NCBI GenBank assembly: GCA_965215025.1
Contig: CBDCCV010000002.1
Span: forward strand, 124,001 to 188,000
From: CBDCCV01 sp965215025
GTDB taxonomy: Bacteria > Bacteroidota > Rhodothermia > Rhodothermales > Salinibacteraceae
Direction: 5' to 3'
DNA length: 64,000 nt
The position numbers were made by a program, and so were the translations under genes. Of this stretch, positions 1 through 8,949 are shown piece after piece (position 1 is the first letter of the stretch; each line of letters begins with the position of its first letter). The notes under the pieces were generated by a model that was not told the DNA's origin, made no database searches, and saw only the letters and a program-made list of their open reading frames with translations.

Positions 1-1533
1 GGCTACACGCTGGTCTTGGTGGCCGTCCTGCTCGGCATTACGGTCTTCCACCTCGCCACGCTGCGGCCGGGGTTCTCCTGGTTCGACGACGTGCCGGCGT
101 ACGTGCAACACGCTCAGAACATCGCCGAGGGGGAGCCTTACGCGGCCACGGGGTACGTTCAGAACCCGTACAACTTTATCGCTCCAAAGGCCTACCCGCC
201 CGGCTATCCGCTGCTGCTCGCCCCGCTTATCGCGGTGTTTGGCGTAAACGTGCTTGTGCTAAAAGTGGCGATGATCGTCCTGCTGATGGGGGCGCTCTTC
301 GTGGCGGCGCAGCTTTTCAAGGACGACCTGCCGCTCGGGCCGCTGTGCGCGCTCCTCGTCGTCATCGGGCTGCACCCGTTCTTTTGGGAAAGGGCGCCGA
401 CGGTGATGTCGGATGTGCCCTTTCTTCTCTTCGCGTACCTGAGTCTGCTCCTCTACCGAAAGGCGCAGCGCGAGGCCGCCAACGCGCGGCGGATGGTGGG
501 GTGGGCGCTTCTCCTGGCCGCGTGCGTGTACTACACAGCGGCCATACGCCCCCTGGGGCTGATTCTGCTGCCGTGCTTCCTGGCCTATGACGTGCTTCGT
601 ACGCGCCGGCTTAGCCCGGTCCTCCTCATCGTCATCGGGGCGGGCGTCGTCTTCTACGGGGGGCGGGCGCTTCTCGGTTTGTTCGCGGCGCCGGGGGCCG
701 GGGCGTCCGGGTACGACCAGCTCGTTCAAGAGGCGTTTTTCGACCGGCTCGGTCAGACGGGCCGGCGCGTGTACGTCCGCCTTGTCGGGTACGCCAGGAA
801 TGTGGACGCGCTCTGGGCCAACGGCTACGCCCGCCCGGTGCAGCACGCGCTGTTCCTCCTTTCGCTGCCACTCTTCGCGGTGGGCTTCGGGCAGCGCGTG
901 CGGCGTGCGGGGCTTACCGAGGTGTTTTTCCTGGGGTACGCGCTGGCGCTTTTGCCGTGGCCCTTCGGCAAGATACGTTACCTGATCCCGCTCATCCCGC
1001 TCTACTTCTTCTACCTCTTCCTGGGCGCGGCCTGGGCCGGGCGGCACCTCGAGGCGCGCTTAGGCCGCCGCGCGCGCATGGCCTTCGTGGCGGTGGCGCT
1101 GACGCTCGTGGCCGGCACGTACACCGCCCGGTACACCACGCTCGACTTCGGGCCAATCCCCGCCGTCTTTGACGGGCCTGCGGCGCAGCGCCTCTACGCC
1201 TACGTGGACGCGCGCACGGCGCCGGACGACGTGTTCGTGGCCGCCTTTCCGCGTCAGTACGCCTTTTTTACTGATCGCCACGTCTCGGCCGCGCACTCGG
1301 CCGACTCGCTGGCCCTGTGGCGCTACGCGGACCGCATCGGGGCCGAGTACGTGATCGTGGGGCCGCAGTCGGTCCCGTGGGGCGAGGCGCAGGTGGAGCA
1401 GGTGGAGCGCCTGGTAGAAGAGCAGCCCGGCCGGTTCGACCTCCTCTTCTCCGAGGGCGAGTTCGCGCTCTACCGCCGCGTCCGCGACGCCGACTCGGTG
1501 CGGCATCGGATGACGACGCAGGAAGAGCGGTGA
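1..1533 (+). CDS. PMT/ArnT-like membrane glycosyltransferase (5' end outside window)
   Basis: The reading frame is open from the first base, so the gene probably begins upstream; the first in-window start-like codon is a GTG at 16. The protein is a polytopic membrane protein of about 505 visible residues with many hydrophobic segments up to about residue 375, followed by a soluble tail. An acidic pair (FSWFDDVP) lies in the first extracytoplasmic loop, where PMT/ArnT (GT39/GT83-like) enzymes keep their catalytic Asp. The family transfers sugars from polyprenyl-phosphate donors on the outer face of the cytoplasmic membrane. It lies next to a large glycan cluster, which fits that role. The substrate cannot be read from sequence. 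Confidence 0.75.
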   Translation, partial: GYTLVLVAVLLGITVFHLATLRPGFSWFDDVPAYVQHAQNIAEGEPYAATGYVQNPYNFIAPKAYPPGYPLLLAPLIAVFGVNVLVLKVAMIVLLMGALFVAAQLFKDDLPLGPLCALLVVIGLHPFFWERAPTVMSDVPFLLFAYLSLLLYRKAQREAANARRMVGWALLLAACVYYTAAIRPLGLILLPCFLAYDVLRTRRLSPVLLIVIGAGVVFYGGRALLGLFAAPGAGASGYDQLVQEAFFDRLGQTGRRVYVRLVGYARNVDALWANGYARPVQHALFLLSLPLFAVGFGQRVRRAGLTEVFFLGYALALLPWPFGKIRYLIPLIPLYFFYLFLGAAWAGRHLEARLGRRARMAFVAVALTLVAGTYTARYTTLDFGPIPAVFDGPAAQRLYAYVDARTAPDDVFVAAFPRQYAFFTDRHVSAAHSADSLALWRYADRIGAEYVIVGPQSVPWGEAQVEQVERLVEEQPGRFDLLFSEGEFALYRRVRDADSVRHRMTTQEER

Positions 1534-1537
1534 GGAT

Positions 1538-1580
1538 TCTTCCTGGCCGCCGGGCGAGGCGGCCGGCCAGGAAAGAACCC
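1538..1580 (+). terminator. Terminator-like hairpin after the membrane glycosyltransferase
   Basis: Directly after the stop codon, TTCCTGGCC (1540-1548) pairs with GGCCAGGAA (1565-1573), with further GC pairs inside. There is no clear T-run, so termination is only suggested. A second stem (GGCTACG...CGTAGCC, about 1613-1630) follows in the same gap. Confidence 0.35.
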
Positions 1581-1722
1581 TTGTCTGCCGGAACCCTTAT
1601 CAGCTGATGGAAAGGCTACGCGCACGTAGCCTTCCAGGGCGCCGTCCGCCCGCTCGCTAACGGGACGTGCTCCCTCCAACGTGTCAACGCCGCAGCCCGT
1701 AACGAAGAACGTGACGAAGAAG

Positions 1723-2733
1723 ATGCCGAACGAAGCCGCCGCGCGCAGCAAGACCGACCCCCGCACCGTTCGTCGTGAGGAGACCGTCGGCAGCGTGTTC
1801 GTGGTCATCCGCACGGTGGGCGAGCGCACGACGGAGGCGTGCCGCCGCATCGCCGAAGGGCAGGTCGCGGCCGGGCACGTCACCGAGATCAGCGAGCGGC
1901 CGGCCAGCCGCGCCGTGCGGCGCGGGTTCGAGGTTGGCCTCGAGGCCGGGCTGGAGTGGACGCTCTTCCTCGACGCCGACGTCTTGCTGCGCCCCGGCGG
2001 CATCGCCGACCTCGTGCGCGAGGCCGAGGCGCAGCCCAGGAGCGTCTTCTGCGCCGAGGGCCGCGTGGCCGACAAGCTCCTCGGCCACTACCGCACGGCG
2101 GGCGTGCTGCTCTACCGCACGGGCCTCTTACGCCAGGTGCTGCGCGAGGCCGAGATCACCGACGCCGCCCTGCGCCCGGACACGCACGTAAAGGAGCAGA
2201 TGATCGCGCGCGGCCACAGCCTGCACTACGGCAGCACCGTCGTGGGTGTGCACGACTTCGAGCAGTTCTACGTGGACGTCTTCCGCAAGGCGCTCGTGCA
2301 CACGGAGAAGCACGCGCAGGACCTAAAGCAGTACGCCGCCCGCCACTGGCAGGCCGAGGCCGCGTGCGACCCCGACCTGCGCGTGGCCTCGTGGGCGCTC
2401 CGCACGCGCAGCATCTTCGAGGGGGAGATCCGCATCGACCGCCGGCTCTTCCCCGACGCGCTCACGACGCTCTTGCAGATGGCCAGGATGGAGGAGCGCG
2501 CGCCGCTCGCGCCCGGCGCCCTCACCGCCAAGGACGCCGTGCGGCTCCTCGACGGCTTCGAGGTCCCGGCCGTCTACCAAACGTGGCGCCGCTTCGAGGT
2601 GCTCTACCAGAAGCCCTTTGGCCGCGTGCGCGCCATGCTGGATCGCTACGGCCCGGCCAAGGCGCCGATGCACCTCCTCGGCAAAGCGCTCGTGCAGGCG
2701 GGGCAGCGGCTATTGGAAGAGGCGGAGACGTGA
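1723..2733 (+). CDS. Glycosyltransferase-like protein (GT-A fold)
   Basis: A predicted soluble protein of about 336 residues. A Rossmann-type opening (GSVFVVIRTVGERT) is followed about 60 residues later by LFLDADVLLRPGG, which resembles the DxD nucleotide-sugar/metal site of family 2-like GT-A glycosyltransferases. The rest matches no subfamily I can name. ATG 1723 was chosen because the preceding 14 codons from a GTG at 1681 are polar and unlike the domain; the GTG remains possible. It lies between the PMT-like gene and the oppositely directed glycan cluster, so a role in surface glycan synthesis is inferred from context. Confidence 0.6.
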   Translation: MPNEAAARSKTDPRTVRREETVGSVFVVIRTVGERTTEACRRIAEGQVAAGHVTEISERPASRAVRRGFEVGLEAGLEWTLFLDADVLLRPGGIADLVREAEAQPRSVFCAEGRVADKLLGHYRTAGVLLYRTGLLRQVLREAEITDAALRPDTHVKEQMIARGHSLHYGSTVVGVHDFEQFYVDVFRKALVHTEKHAQDLKQYAARHWQAEAACDPDLRVASWALRTRSIFEGEIRIDRRLFPDALTTLLQMARMEERAPLAPGALTAKDAVRLLDGFEVPAVYQTWRRFEVLYQKPFGRVRAMLDRYGPAKAPMHLLGKALVQAGQRLLEEAET

Positions 2734-2758
2734 GCCTCGCCCCGGCGCGGCCGTTTTC

Positions 2759-3661
2759 CTACGACGTGCGCAGCGCCTCGCTCGCCAGCCCGTACGCGCT
2801 GGCGGCTTGCGAGAACGCGATCAGCCCGGCGAGCAACGCCGCGTGGCTCCCGTCGTGCGTCTGAAACGGATGCGCCGCCATGCCGAGGTACGTCGCTCCC
2901 GAGTGCGCCGAGGCGGGGACGCGCGCGGCGCGGCCCCCGTTCGCCTCGGCGCGGCTGGCGTGACGGCGGTGGAAGTGGTACGCCCCGCGCCCGTAGCCGA
3001 CGTGCTGCCGCCAGAACCGCCCGAGCGTAAGCCGGTGCGCGTGGCCCATCACGGCCTCTGGCACGTACACGATGCGTCGTCCGCCTTGGCGCCAGCGGGC
3101 GCAGAGGTCGCGGTCCTCAGAAGCGCGGAAGCTCTCGTCGAAGCCACCCACCGCCTCGAAGTCGGCGCGCGGCACGGTCATGTTGTTGCTCGTGAGGAAC
3201 TGCGCGTTGGACGGATCGGTGTTGAGGCGGGTGTAGACGTACGTCAGAAGCGCCTGGCTGGCCTCGGCATAGGGGTTTTGGCGCAGGAGGTTGACGGTGT
3301 GGCCGCCGGTCATAGCGCCGGGCCAGCGCTCCATCGGCGCCACGACGCGGCGGAGCCAGTCCGGGCGCGGGCGGCAGTCGTCGTCGGTAAAGGCTAGGAC
3401 GGCGTGGCGGGCGTGCCGGGCGCCGGCGTTGCGCGCGGCGGCGGGGCCGGCGTTCGCCTGGCGCAAAAGCCGCACGTCGAGCGCGCCGGAGGCGGGCGTC
3501 ACGGCCTCGCCGAGCGGCGCCGGGCTGCCGTCGTCCACCACGATCACCTCCAGCCGGTCCGCCGGGTAGTCGAGCCGCGCTATGGCTTCGAGGCACGCCC
3601 TCAGCGCAGCCGGGCGGTTGTACGTCGGAATGATGAGCGAGACGGAAGGCAAGGAAGCCAT
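2759..3661 (-). CDS. Family 2 glycosyltransferase
   Basis: A 300-residue GT2 enzyme. The N-terminus VSLIIPTYNRP and IVVDDGS form the nucleotide-sugar-binding half. TDDDC (about residue 92) is the DxD-type metal site, and GGFDESF followed by SEDRDLC is the acceptor-side acidic motif. It probably adds one sugar to a growing glycan on the cytoplasmic side. ATG 3661 lies 2 bases past the stop of the upstream sulfotransferase; an in-frame TTG at 3667 would overlap that stop. It is the last gene of the leftward glycan cluster. Confidence 0.9.
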   Translation of the reverse strand: MASLPSVSLIIPTYNRPAALRACLEAIARLDYPADRLEVIVVDDGSPAPLGEAVTPASGALDVRLLRQANAGPAAARNAGARHARHAVLAFTDDDCRPRPDWLRRVVAPMERWPGAMTGGHTVNLLRQNPYAEASQALLTYVYTRLNTDPSNAQFLTSNNMTVPRADFEAVGGFDESFRASEDRDLCARWRQGGRRIVYVPEAVMGHAHRLTLGRFWRQHVGYGRGAYHFHRRHASRAEANGGRAARVPASAHSGATYLGMAAHPFQTHDGSHAALLAGLIAFSQAASAYGLASEALRTS

Positions 3662-3663
3662 GA

Positions 3664-4653
3664 TCAAAGCGGCGGCACCTCCGTGTAGTCCGACGTCGTG
3701 AGCGGCGGCCTGGAAGAGGCTGTCGCCTTGCGCTTGAGGTGGACGAGCCAGCCGGCGGCGCGGTCGGCGAGGGAGGGGCGCGCCGCGTCCGAGGCGTCGT
3801 CGGGCCGCTCGCCCAGCATCCTCAGCGCGTCCTCAACGGCGTAGGCGTAGCCGAGGCGCGAGGCCGCCGGCGCCACGGCGCGCTCGTACTCCGCCCTTTC
3901 CGTCTCGGTCCAGTCGTGGACGTGACGCGACTTCGAGAGGGCGTTGGGCCGGCGCTCGGTCAGCGCCGCGAACGCCGCCTCGCTCATGACCTCCTCCGCG
4001 CCCAGGAACGCGGCCAGATCGCAAAAGCGCGCGTACGTCATCTCCTCCAACTTGGCGACGCGGAAATGGTCTTCTGGCACGTCTTCGAGGAGCGTCAGCG
4101 TGCGGGTGTTGAGTTCGTTCCAGTACCAGGCGGCCTTTCCCACGGGCGTCAGGCCGTTCCACGTCTCGAAAAACGCCCCCTGCGGCGCCACGCGCGCGAA
4201 GAAGCGGTGGAAGTGGTCCTGCTGTTGATACCCAGCCGCCAAATCCGGATCGTCCACGGCGTAGGGGGCGGCGTACCAGCCCTTCTCGGCGATGGAGTTG
4301 ACGGTCGGGGCCGGGTGGCGCACCATGAGGACGATCTTGGCGCCCAGCTCGCGGTAGAGCACGTCCACAGCCAGGGAAAGGTACGCGCTCGACTCGAAGG
4401 AGAGCCGGCTCTTTTGCAGATCGGACGCGACGGCGCGCTCCTTCGCGTTCAGAAAGCCCCGCTCGTCTACCGGCAAAGCGTTCCACCGGCAGTAGCGGTG
4501 GAAGGAGTCGCCAAGGATGTGGCGCTCGTGCGAGGCGGCGACGCCGGGGAGGTGCGCCATCGCCCTCGCCAAAAAGCGCGTGCCGCACCGCCCCGTGCCC
4601 ACGGCAAAGGCCACGCGGTCGGCGGTGGATGGATGATAAGAGGGAGAAGACAT
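3664..4653 (-). CDS. Sulfotransferase family protein
   Basis: A 329-residue protein. Near the N-terminus, VGTGRCGTRFL (about residues 18-28) is the phosphate-binding loop that holds the 5'-phosphosulfate of PAPS in sulfotransferases. VLMVRHPAPTVNS further on matches the 3'-phosphate-binding region (R and S). The family moves sulfate from PAPS to hydroxyls of carbohydrates or other acceptors. It sits 2 bases upstream of a GT2 gene inside the glycan cluster, so a glycan acceptor is inferred. A repeat-containing gap of about 210 bases separates it from the next gene upstream, so it may have its own promoter. Confidence 0.8.
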   Translation of the reverse strand: MSSPSYHPSTADRVAFAVGTGRCGTRFLARAMAHLPGVAASHERHILGDSFHRYCRWNALPVDERGFLNAKERAVASDLQKSRLSFESSAYLSLAVDVLYRELGAKIVLMVRHPAPTVNSIAEKGWYAAPYAVDDPDLAAGYQQQDHFHRFFARVAPQGAFFETWNGLTPVGKAAWYWNELNTRTLTLLEDVPEDHFRVAKLEEMTYARFCDLAAFLGAEEVMSEAAFAALTERRPNALSKSRHVHDWTETERAEYERAVAPAASRLGYAYAVEDALRMLGERPDDASDAARPSLADRAAGWLVHLKRKATASSRPPLTTSDYTEVPPL

Positions 4654-4709
4654 ACGGCCAGATGAACGATTTCGGGAAGAAAATAGGTTGAGGCAACGAT
4701 GGCATCAAG

Positions 4710-4815
4710 ATTCCCCCTTTGAAGGGGCCAGGGGGATGTAATGAGGGATGGCGCCGTCCGCCACATCCCCCTTTGTCCCCCTTCAAACCGAAGGTTACCG
4801 CAGGAAAGGGGGAAT
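4710..4815. repeat. MITE-like palindromic repeat, copy A
   Basis: An intergenic element of about 106 bases with perfect 11-base terminal inverted repeats: ATTCCCCCTTT at 4710-4720 and AAAGGGGGAAT at 4805-4815. An inner pair, GGGGGATGT (4731-4739) and ACATCCCCC (4763-4771), flanks a loop with CGCCGTCCGC. A related copy with the same inner arms and loop is at about 37550-37673. It has no coding capacity. Confidence 0.7.
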
Positions 4816-4865
4816 TCAAGGCAACTGCGTAAGTTCTAGAAAACAGAGCAACGCGCCGTAGCGGA

Positions 4866-5660
4866 TCACGCCGCGTCGTAGCCGAGCGAGCGAAGCGTAG
4901 GGCCGGCGATGCGCTCCACCTCGGCAAGCTGCTCGGGCGAGAGGCGCTCGCGGTGCGCGCCGATGCTGCCGCGGCGGATGAGGTCGCGCCGGAAGCCAGC
5001 GGGGTCCACGCCCAGCCACGCGCCCAGGCCCGGCAGCACCTCCTCCGGCGACCGGATCAGCGCCTCGTAGCGGACCGCGTGCACGCCACCCGCGTGCTGG
5101 CGCATGGCGCCGATGGCCGCGACCCAGCTCTGCGCGATCTCCCCTGGTGAGCGGAGCGCGCCAAACACCGGCTCCTCGTCGAAGCCTTTGGCGAGCAGGT
5201 TCAGGTAGGAGGCCACCACGTCTCGCCCGTCGCGGTAGATGACCACCGTTTTGAGCGCGTCGCCGCGGTGGGCGTAGGCTCCCAGGTTGAAGACGGCGTT
5301 CGGGTACTTGTCGCCCACCATGCGCGCCTCGGGAAAGAGCGTGCCGAGGACGGCGCCGATGTCATCAGGCTGGACGAGCACGGGCGCGCGGCGGAGCATC
5401 CCCGCGAGGAAGCGGAGCTTGAGCCCGTTGTTCTTGAACCACTTCGGCCAGCCGCGCGGCCCCTCATCATCGGAGAGAACGGGGCGCGAGCGCGTCTCCC
5501 ACATCCGGCCCAGGATGCCGAGGGCGTAGAGCGGCGTCGGCACGTTGAGGGTGCGGTAGAGGCCCAGCTCGTACGTCACCCGGATGTCGGGGTGGTAGTC
5601 GCACAGGCGGTGCATGAGCCACGTGCCCGAGCGCGGGTGGCCGGTGATGAGGAGGTTCAT
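4866..5660 (-). CDS. Sulfotransferase family protein
   Basis: A 264-residue protein. It begins MNLLITGHPRSGTWLMHRL, with GHPRSGTW as the PAPS 5'-phosphosulfate loop at residues 8-15. VVIYRDGRDVVASYL (about residue 140) is the 3'-phosphate-binding R...S motif of sulfotransferases. It is unlike the neighbouring sulfotransferase at 3664-4653 beyond these motifs, so the cluster holds two distinct enzymes. The start ATG at 5660 overlaps the stop of the upstream GT4 gene by 4 bases (ATGA), which indicates translational coupling. The likely acceptor is the glycan made by the cluster; this is inference. Confidence 0.85.
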   Translation of the reverse strand: MNLLITGHPRSGTWLMHRLCDYHPDIRVTYELGLYRTLNVPTPLYALGILGRMWETRSRPVLSDDEGPRGWPKWFKNNGLKLRFLAGMLRRAPVLVQPDDIGAVLGTLFPEARMVGDKYPNAVFNLGAYAHRGDALKTVVIYRDGRDVVASYLNLLAKGFDEEPVFGALRSPGEIAQSWVAAIGAMRQHAGGVHAVRYEALIRSPEEVLPGLGAWLGVDPAGFRRDLIRRGSIGAHRERLSPEQLAEVERIAGPTLRSLGYDAA

Positions 5661-6985
5661 GCGGCGTCGGAAGCGGCTTGGCGGGGAGCGGGGCGGCGGA
5701 GCAGGCCGGCGTAGAGGCGCGCGTGCGTGGCGGCGGCGGCGTCCCACGAGGGCCGATCCTCGACGTAGGCGCGCGCGTGCCGGCCCATCGCCGCGCGGGC
5801 TTCGCCGTCGTTAGCGAGCGTGGCGAGGGCTTCGGCGAGGGCGCTTTCGGAGCCGGGCGGGACGAGGCGTCCGCGTCCGTCGGCGAGGAGGTGCGCCACG
5901 TCGCCCATCGGGGTGGCGACGCAGGCGCAGGCGCTTGCCATCGCTTCGAGGAGCTTCAAGGGGCTGGCGTGGCGGGTGATGGAGACGTCGCGCCGTGGCA
6001 CCACAAAGAGGTCGAAGAGCCGGTAGCAACGCCGCACGGCCTCGCGCGGGACGGGGCCGTAGAACGTCACGGGCGCGCCCAAACGCTCGGCCAGCGCTTC
6101 GAGTTCGGCCCGCCGCGGCCCATCGCCGATGAGCAGCCCGCGCACCTGCGGCAGGCGTTTCTTTAGATCGGCCAGCGTCCGGATGAGCACGTCGAACCCC
6201 TCGTAGTGGTACATCGACCCGGTGGAGCCGATGACGAACTTATCTTGTAGATTCAATTCGCTCACGACCTCGGCGGGGGGCGGGCCGGGGCGGAAGAGGT
6301 CGGTGTCAAGCGCGTTGGGGATGACAGTGAGGCGGCCTCGTGCGTGCGGAAACGTCTCACGCACGAGGTCGCCGAGCGTATAGCTTGCGGCGATGACGGC
6401 GTCGGCGTGGGCGAGGTGCTGCTCGTTCCAGCGGCGCAGGAGGTTTTCGACGAGGCGGCTCTCGAAGGGCAGGCTCTCGCTCATGACCCCGCCCGCGAGG
6501 TCGAAGCGCACCTCGGCCACGAACGGGCAGCCGGCCTTTTCGGCGGCGTAAGCCGCGGCGCGCCCGATGGCGCTGCTCCAGTGCACGTGGATCAGGTCGG
6601 CGCGCACGTCACGGGCGGCGCGGGCGACGGCGCGCGTCAGGTGCGGCCGGTCCGTCCAGAAGGGGCGCACGCGCCGCAGCATCTGCTCCTGCTTCGAGGG
6701 CGGCACGGCGCGCACGGGCACGCCCGCCGGCTGCTCCACGGCCTCGACGCCGTACGCGCGCTGCCGCGAGCTGACGAGGACGTGCGGCGCGAGGCCGGTG
6801 CGGCGCGCCTGCGCCTCCACGAGCGCGAGGCTGCGGATGGCGTTCCCCGTCGTCACCGGCTGCCAGCCCTCCACCACGTGCAGCACGCGCACCACCGGCT
6901 CCGGGGGTGGGCGTTCGGAAGAGAAAAAGTCAGGCACGGGGCAAAGCGGTCTCGGCGGAAGAGGCGGCGTAGTCGGCGGGCGCAT
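5657..6985 (-). CDS. Family 4 glycosyltransferase
   Basis: A GT-B enzyme of about 442 residues. The N-terminal half starts VRVLHVVEGWQPVTTGNA, as in GT4 acceptor domains. The C-terminal half has IGSTGSMYHYEGFDVLI, the donor-domain opening, and LLEAMASACACVATPMG, which covers the E-x7-E-like region binding the donor nucleotide. ATG 6985 overlaps the upstream deacetylase by about 56 bases. A GTG at 6937, overlapping the deacetylase stop, is an alternative start that would drop a Pro-rich leader. The 3' end overlaps the sulfotransferase start by 4 bases. Confidence 0.88.
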   Translation of the reverse strand: MRPPTTPPLPPRPLCPVPDFFSSERPPPEPVVRVLHVVEGWQPVTTGNAIRSLALVEAQARRTGLAPHVLVSSRQRAYGVEAVEQPAGVPVRAVPPSKQEQMLRRVRPFWTDRPHLTRAVARAARDVRADLIHVHWSSAIGRAAAYAAEKAGCPFVAEVRFDLAGGVMSESLPFESRLVENLLRRWNEQHLAHADAVIAASYTLGDLVRETFPHARGRLTVIPNALDTDLFRPGPPPAEVVSELNLQDKFVIGSTGSMYHYEGFDVLIRTLADLKKRLPQVRGLLIGDGPRRAELEALAERLGAPVTFYGPVPREAVRRCYRLFDLFVVPRRDVSITRHASPLKLLEAMASACACVATPMGDVAHLLADGRGRLVPPGSESALAEALATLANDGEARAAMGRHARAYVEDRPSWDAAAATHARLYAGLLRRPAPRQAASDAA

Positions 6986-8039
6986 CTCCGGACCCTTCTC
7001 CGGAAAGCAGCGCGCGCCAGCGACGGGCGAGGTCGCCGAGCGTGACGAACGTCCAGCCTTCGCTTTGCGCGTAGGCCAGCAAATCCGCGAAGACGGCCTC
7101 CGTCTCGGCGTCGCGCATGACGTCCATCGGGTCGAAGTAGACGGAGGCGAAGCCGTCGCGTGCGGCGCGGCGGAGCATCTTCTGCCAGAGGCCAAGGTAT
7201 TCATCCAGGGTGTGCAGGCCTTGTCCGCGTGCGGGATCGGACGGGCGGCGGATGGCGTGCCACGTGTCGAAGGGCGCCCAGCGGTGCTCCGGGCACGGCG
7301 TGAGCGGGACCATGAGGAGGCCGGTCGCGTCAGCCGGGTCGGCGGGATCAGCGAGGTGGCTGCGGTCGCCGAGCAGGGGGCGCTCGGTTAGAAAATAGGG
7401 CAGGCCGGTGGGCGAGGTGGTGGCGAGCGCCGAGGAGGCGTAGGTGATCTCCGGCACGCGGCGGAGGGCGCCCACCATCCGCGGCGCGTCCTTGAAGTGC
7501 GGCGTGCGGAAGCCTGTGGGACGCACGCCTAGGTGCTCGTCAAAGGCGTCCTGCGCGCGGGCGACCTCCTCCGTCATCGCGTCCTGCGAGAGGTGCCAGA
7601 ACTCCTGATCGGGGTTGAGGACGGGGTTGTCCGGGTGCGACCACGTGTGGTTGACGATCTCGTGTCCGGCGGCCACAGCGCTGCGGTACGGCTCCGGATC
7701 ATCCGCCACGAGCCGGCCGATGGATGCCAGGCTCGCCGGCGCCTCGAAGCGGGTGAGCACGCCGAGGAGGGCCGGCAGCGCATCGGTATCGGCCTGGTAG
7801 TCGAGGTCGAACGAGAGGACGAGCAGCTTGCCTTCGGGGCGGCGGCGTGGCGGGCCGCTTTGCAGACGGCCCCACAGGTGGTGCGCGCTCAGCCACCGCG
7901 CCAGCGGGCGTGAGCGCCCCGCCGCTCCGCCAGCGAGACGGTCCGCGCCGCGCACGGCGGCCTCCAGCGTGCGCGCGGCAACGGGCAGCCGGCGCACGTC
8001 GCTCGGGTAGCGGATAGAATCGGAAGAGGAATCGGCCAT
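6930..8039 (-). CDS. Polysaccharide deacetylase (NodB/CE4-like)
   Basis: A 369-residue protein. LLVLSFDLDYQAD contains the catalytic and metal Asp of the NodB fold. HEIVNHTWSHP gives the His-x3-His metal motif, and FRTPHFK is the Arg-x-Pro motif 3. CE4 enzymes remove N- or O-acetyl groups from glycans using a divalent metal. I see no clear signal peptide, so it may act in the cytoplasm on precursors, as some capsule-cluster deacetylases do. ATG 8039 was preferred to an upstream TTG at 8048. It is 14 bases downstream of the amidohydrolase. Confidence 0.85.
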   Translation of the reverse strand: MADSSSDSIRYPSDVRRLPVAARTLEAAVRGADRLAGGAAGRSRPLARWLSAHHLWGRLQSGPPRRRPEGKLLVLSFDLDYQADTDALPALLGVLTRFEAPASLASIGRLVADDPEPYRSAVAAGHEIVNHTWSHPDNPVLNPDQEFWHLSQDAMTEEVARAQDAFDEHLGVRPTGFRTPHFKDAPRMVGALRRVPEITYASSALATTSPTGLPYFLTERPLLGDRSHLADPADPADATGLLMVPLTPCPEHRWAPFDTWHAIRRPSDPARGQGLHTLDEYLGLWQKMLRRAARDGFASVYFDPMDVMRDAETEAVFADLLAYAQSEGWTFVTLGDLARRWRALLSGEGSGDAPADYAASSAETALPRA

Positions 8040-8053
8040 GCTAAACAAAAACG

Positions 8054-8884
8054 TCAGGCGGAAAAGAGGTCGTGAGCGGTGCGGTGACTGATGCGCTCGA
8101 GCGCGTCATCGTCCGAGACGACGCTGGCGAGGTGCTGCCAGGCCACGAGTGGGTGGGCCAGCGGCGCATCGGAGCCGAAGACGAGCTTCTCGGGCAGGCG
8201 GCGCGCGGCCTCGCGCAGAAAGCCGGCCACCCACACGCCCGAGGTGTCGAGGTAGACGCGCTCGTGCCGGGCGGCCACGCCGAGCGCGTCGCGCAGCAGA
8301 TCGGGGTGGTTCGGGAAGGCGCCGAGGTGGGCAATAATAAGCGGCCCGCTCGTCTTGGGCAAAAGGTGTTTCTCGATCCAGCGCGGCGGGCAGTACCGCC
8401 CGGCGTGCACGAGGACGGGCAGCCGCCGCTCACGCATCACGGCAAAGAAGTCGTCCTCCGGCACGCCGTCCATCGGCGGGAGGAGCTTGACGCCGGCGAA
8501 GCGCCGCAGGTCGTCCGGCGCGCCGAGGTCGGGCGGGTGCGGGCGCAGGCGTTTTCGGATGGCGCGGCGCAGGAGCCAGAGGTGCGGCTGCGTGAGCGGG
8601 ACGCGCGTGCCACCGAGGCGAGCGAAGGGAAGCACGCACCCGCCGGTGGTTTCAGCCCAGTCGGCCAGGGCGCGGTTGGCGGTGCGGTAGCCGCTTTCGC
8701 GCAGGGGCGCAAAGGCGCAGGCGTGCCGGATGCCACCGGCGTCCATCGCCGCCAGGTACTCGTCGCCGCCGAGGTGCGGGTAGGTGGCCTCGTCGCCCGC
8801 GTCGCTCGGGCCGAGGTGCACGTGCACGTCGAAGAGCGGCACCGGCGGCGGCGCGGCGATCACGTCGGGGCGGAATAGGGGCAT
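8054..8884 (-). CDS. Amidohydrolase family (TIM-barrel) protein
   Basis: A 276-residue protein. The HVHLG motif (about residue 22) is the first metal-binding strand of amidohydrolases. LVHAGRYCPP and LIIAHLGAFP supply further His ligands, and FGSDAPLAHP carries the conserved catalytic Asp. This is the amidohydrolase 2 pattern of hydrolases and decarboxylases; the substrate is not predictable. ATG 8884 was chosen because upstream codons run into an intergenic repeat. It sits between glycosyltransferase genes and the deacetylase in one transcription direction. A role in removing or altering a sugar substituent is possible but unproven. Confidence 0.8.
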   Translation of the reverse strand: MPLFRPDVIAAPPPVPLFDVHVHLGPSDAGDEATYPHLGGDEYLAAMDAGGIRHACAFAPLRESGYRTANRALADWAETTGGCVLPFARLGGTRVPLTQPHLWLLRRAIRKRLRPHPPDLGAPDDLRRFAGVKLLPPMDGVPEDDFFAVMRERRLPVLVHAGRYCPPRWIEKHLLPKTSGPLIIAHLGAFPNHPDLLRDALGVAARHERVYLDTSGVWVAGFLREAARRLPEKLVFGSDAPLAHPLVAWQHLASVVSDDDALERISHRTAHDLFSA

Positions 8885-8949
8885 GGGTGAGAATCTGGGA
8901 GGTGGGGTGCGGGCGCGGTTGCAGAGACTGCTTTGCGTATCGGAAAAGC

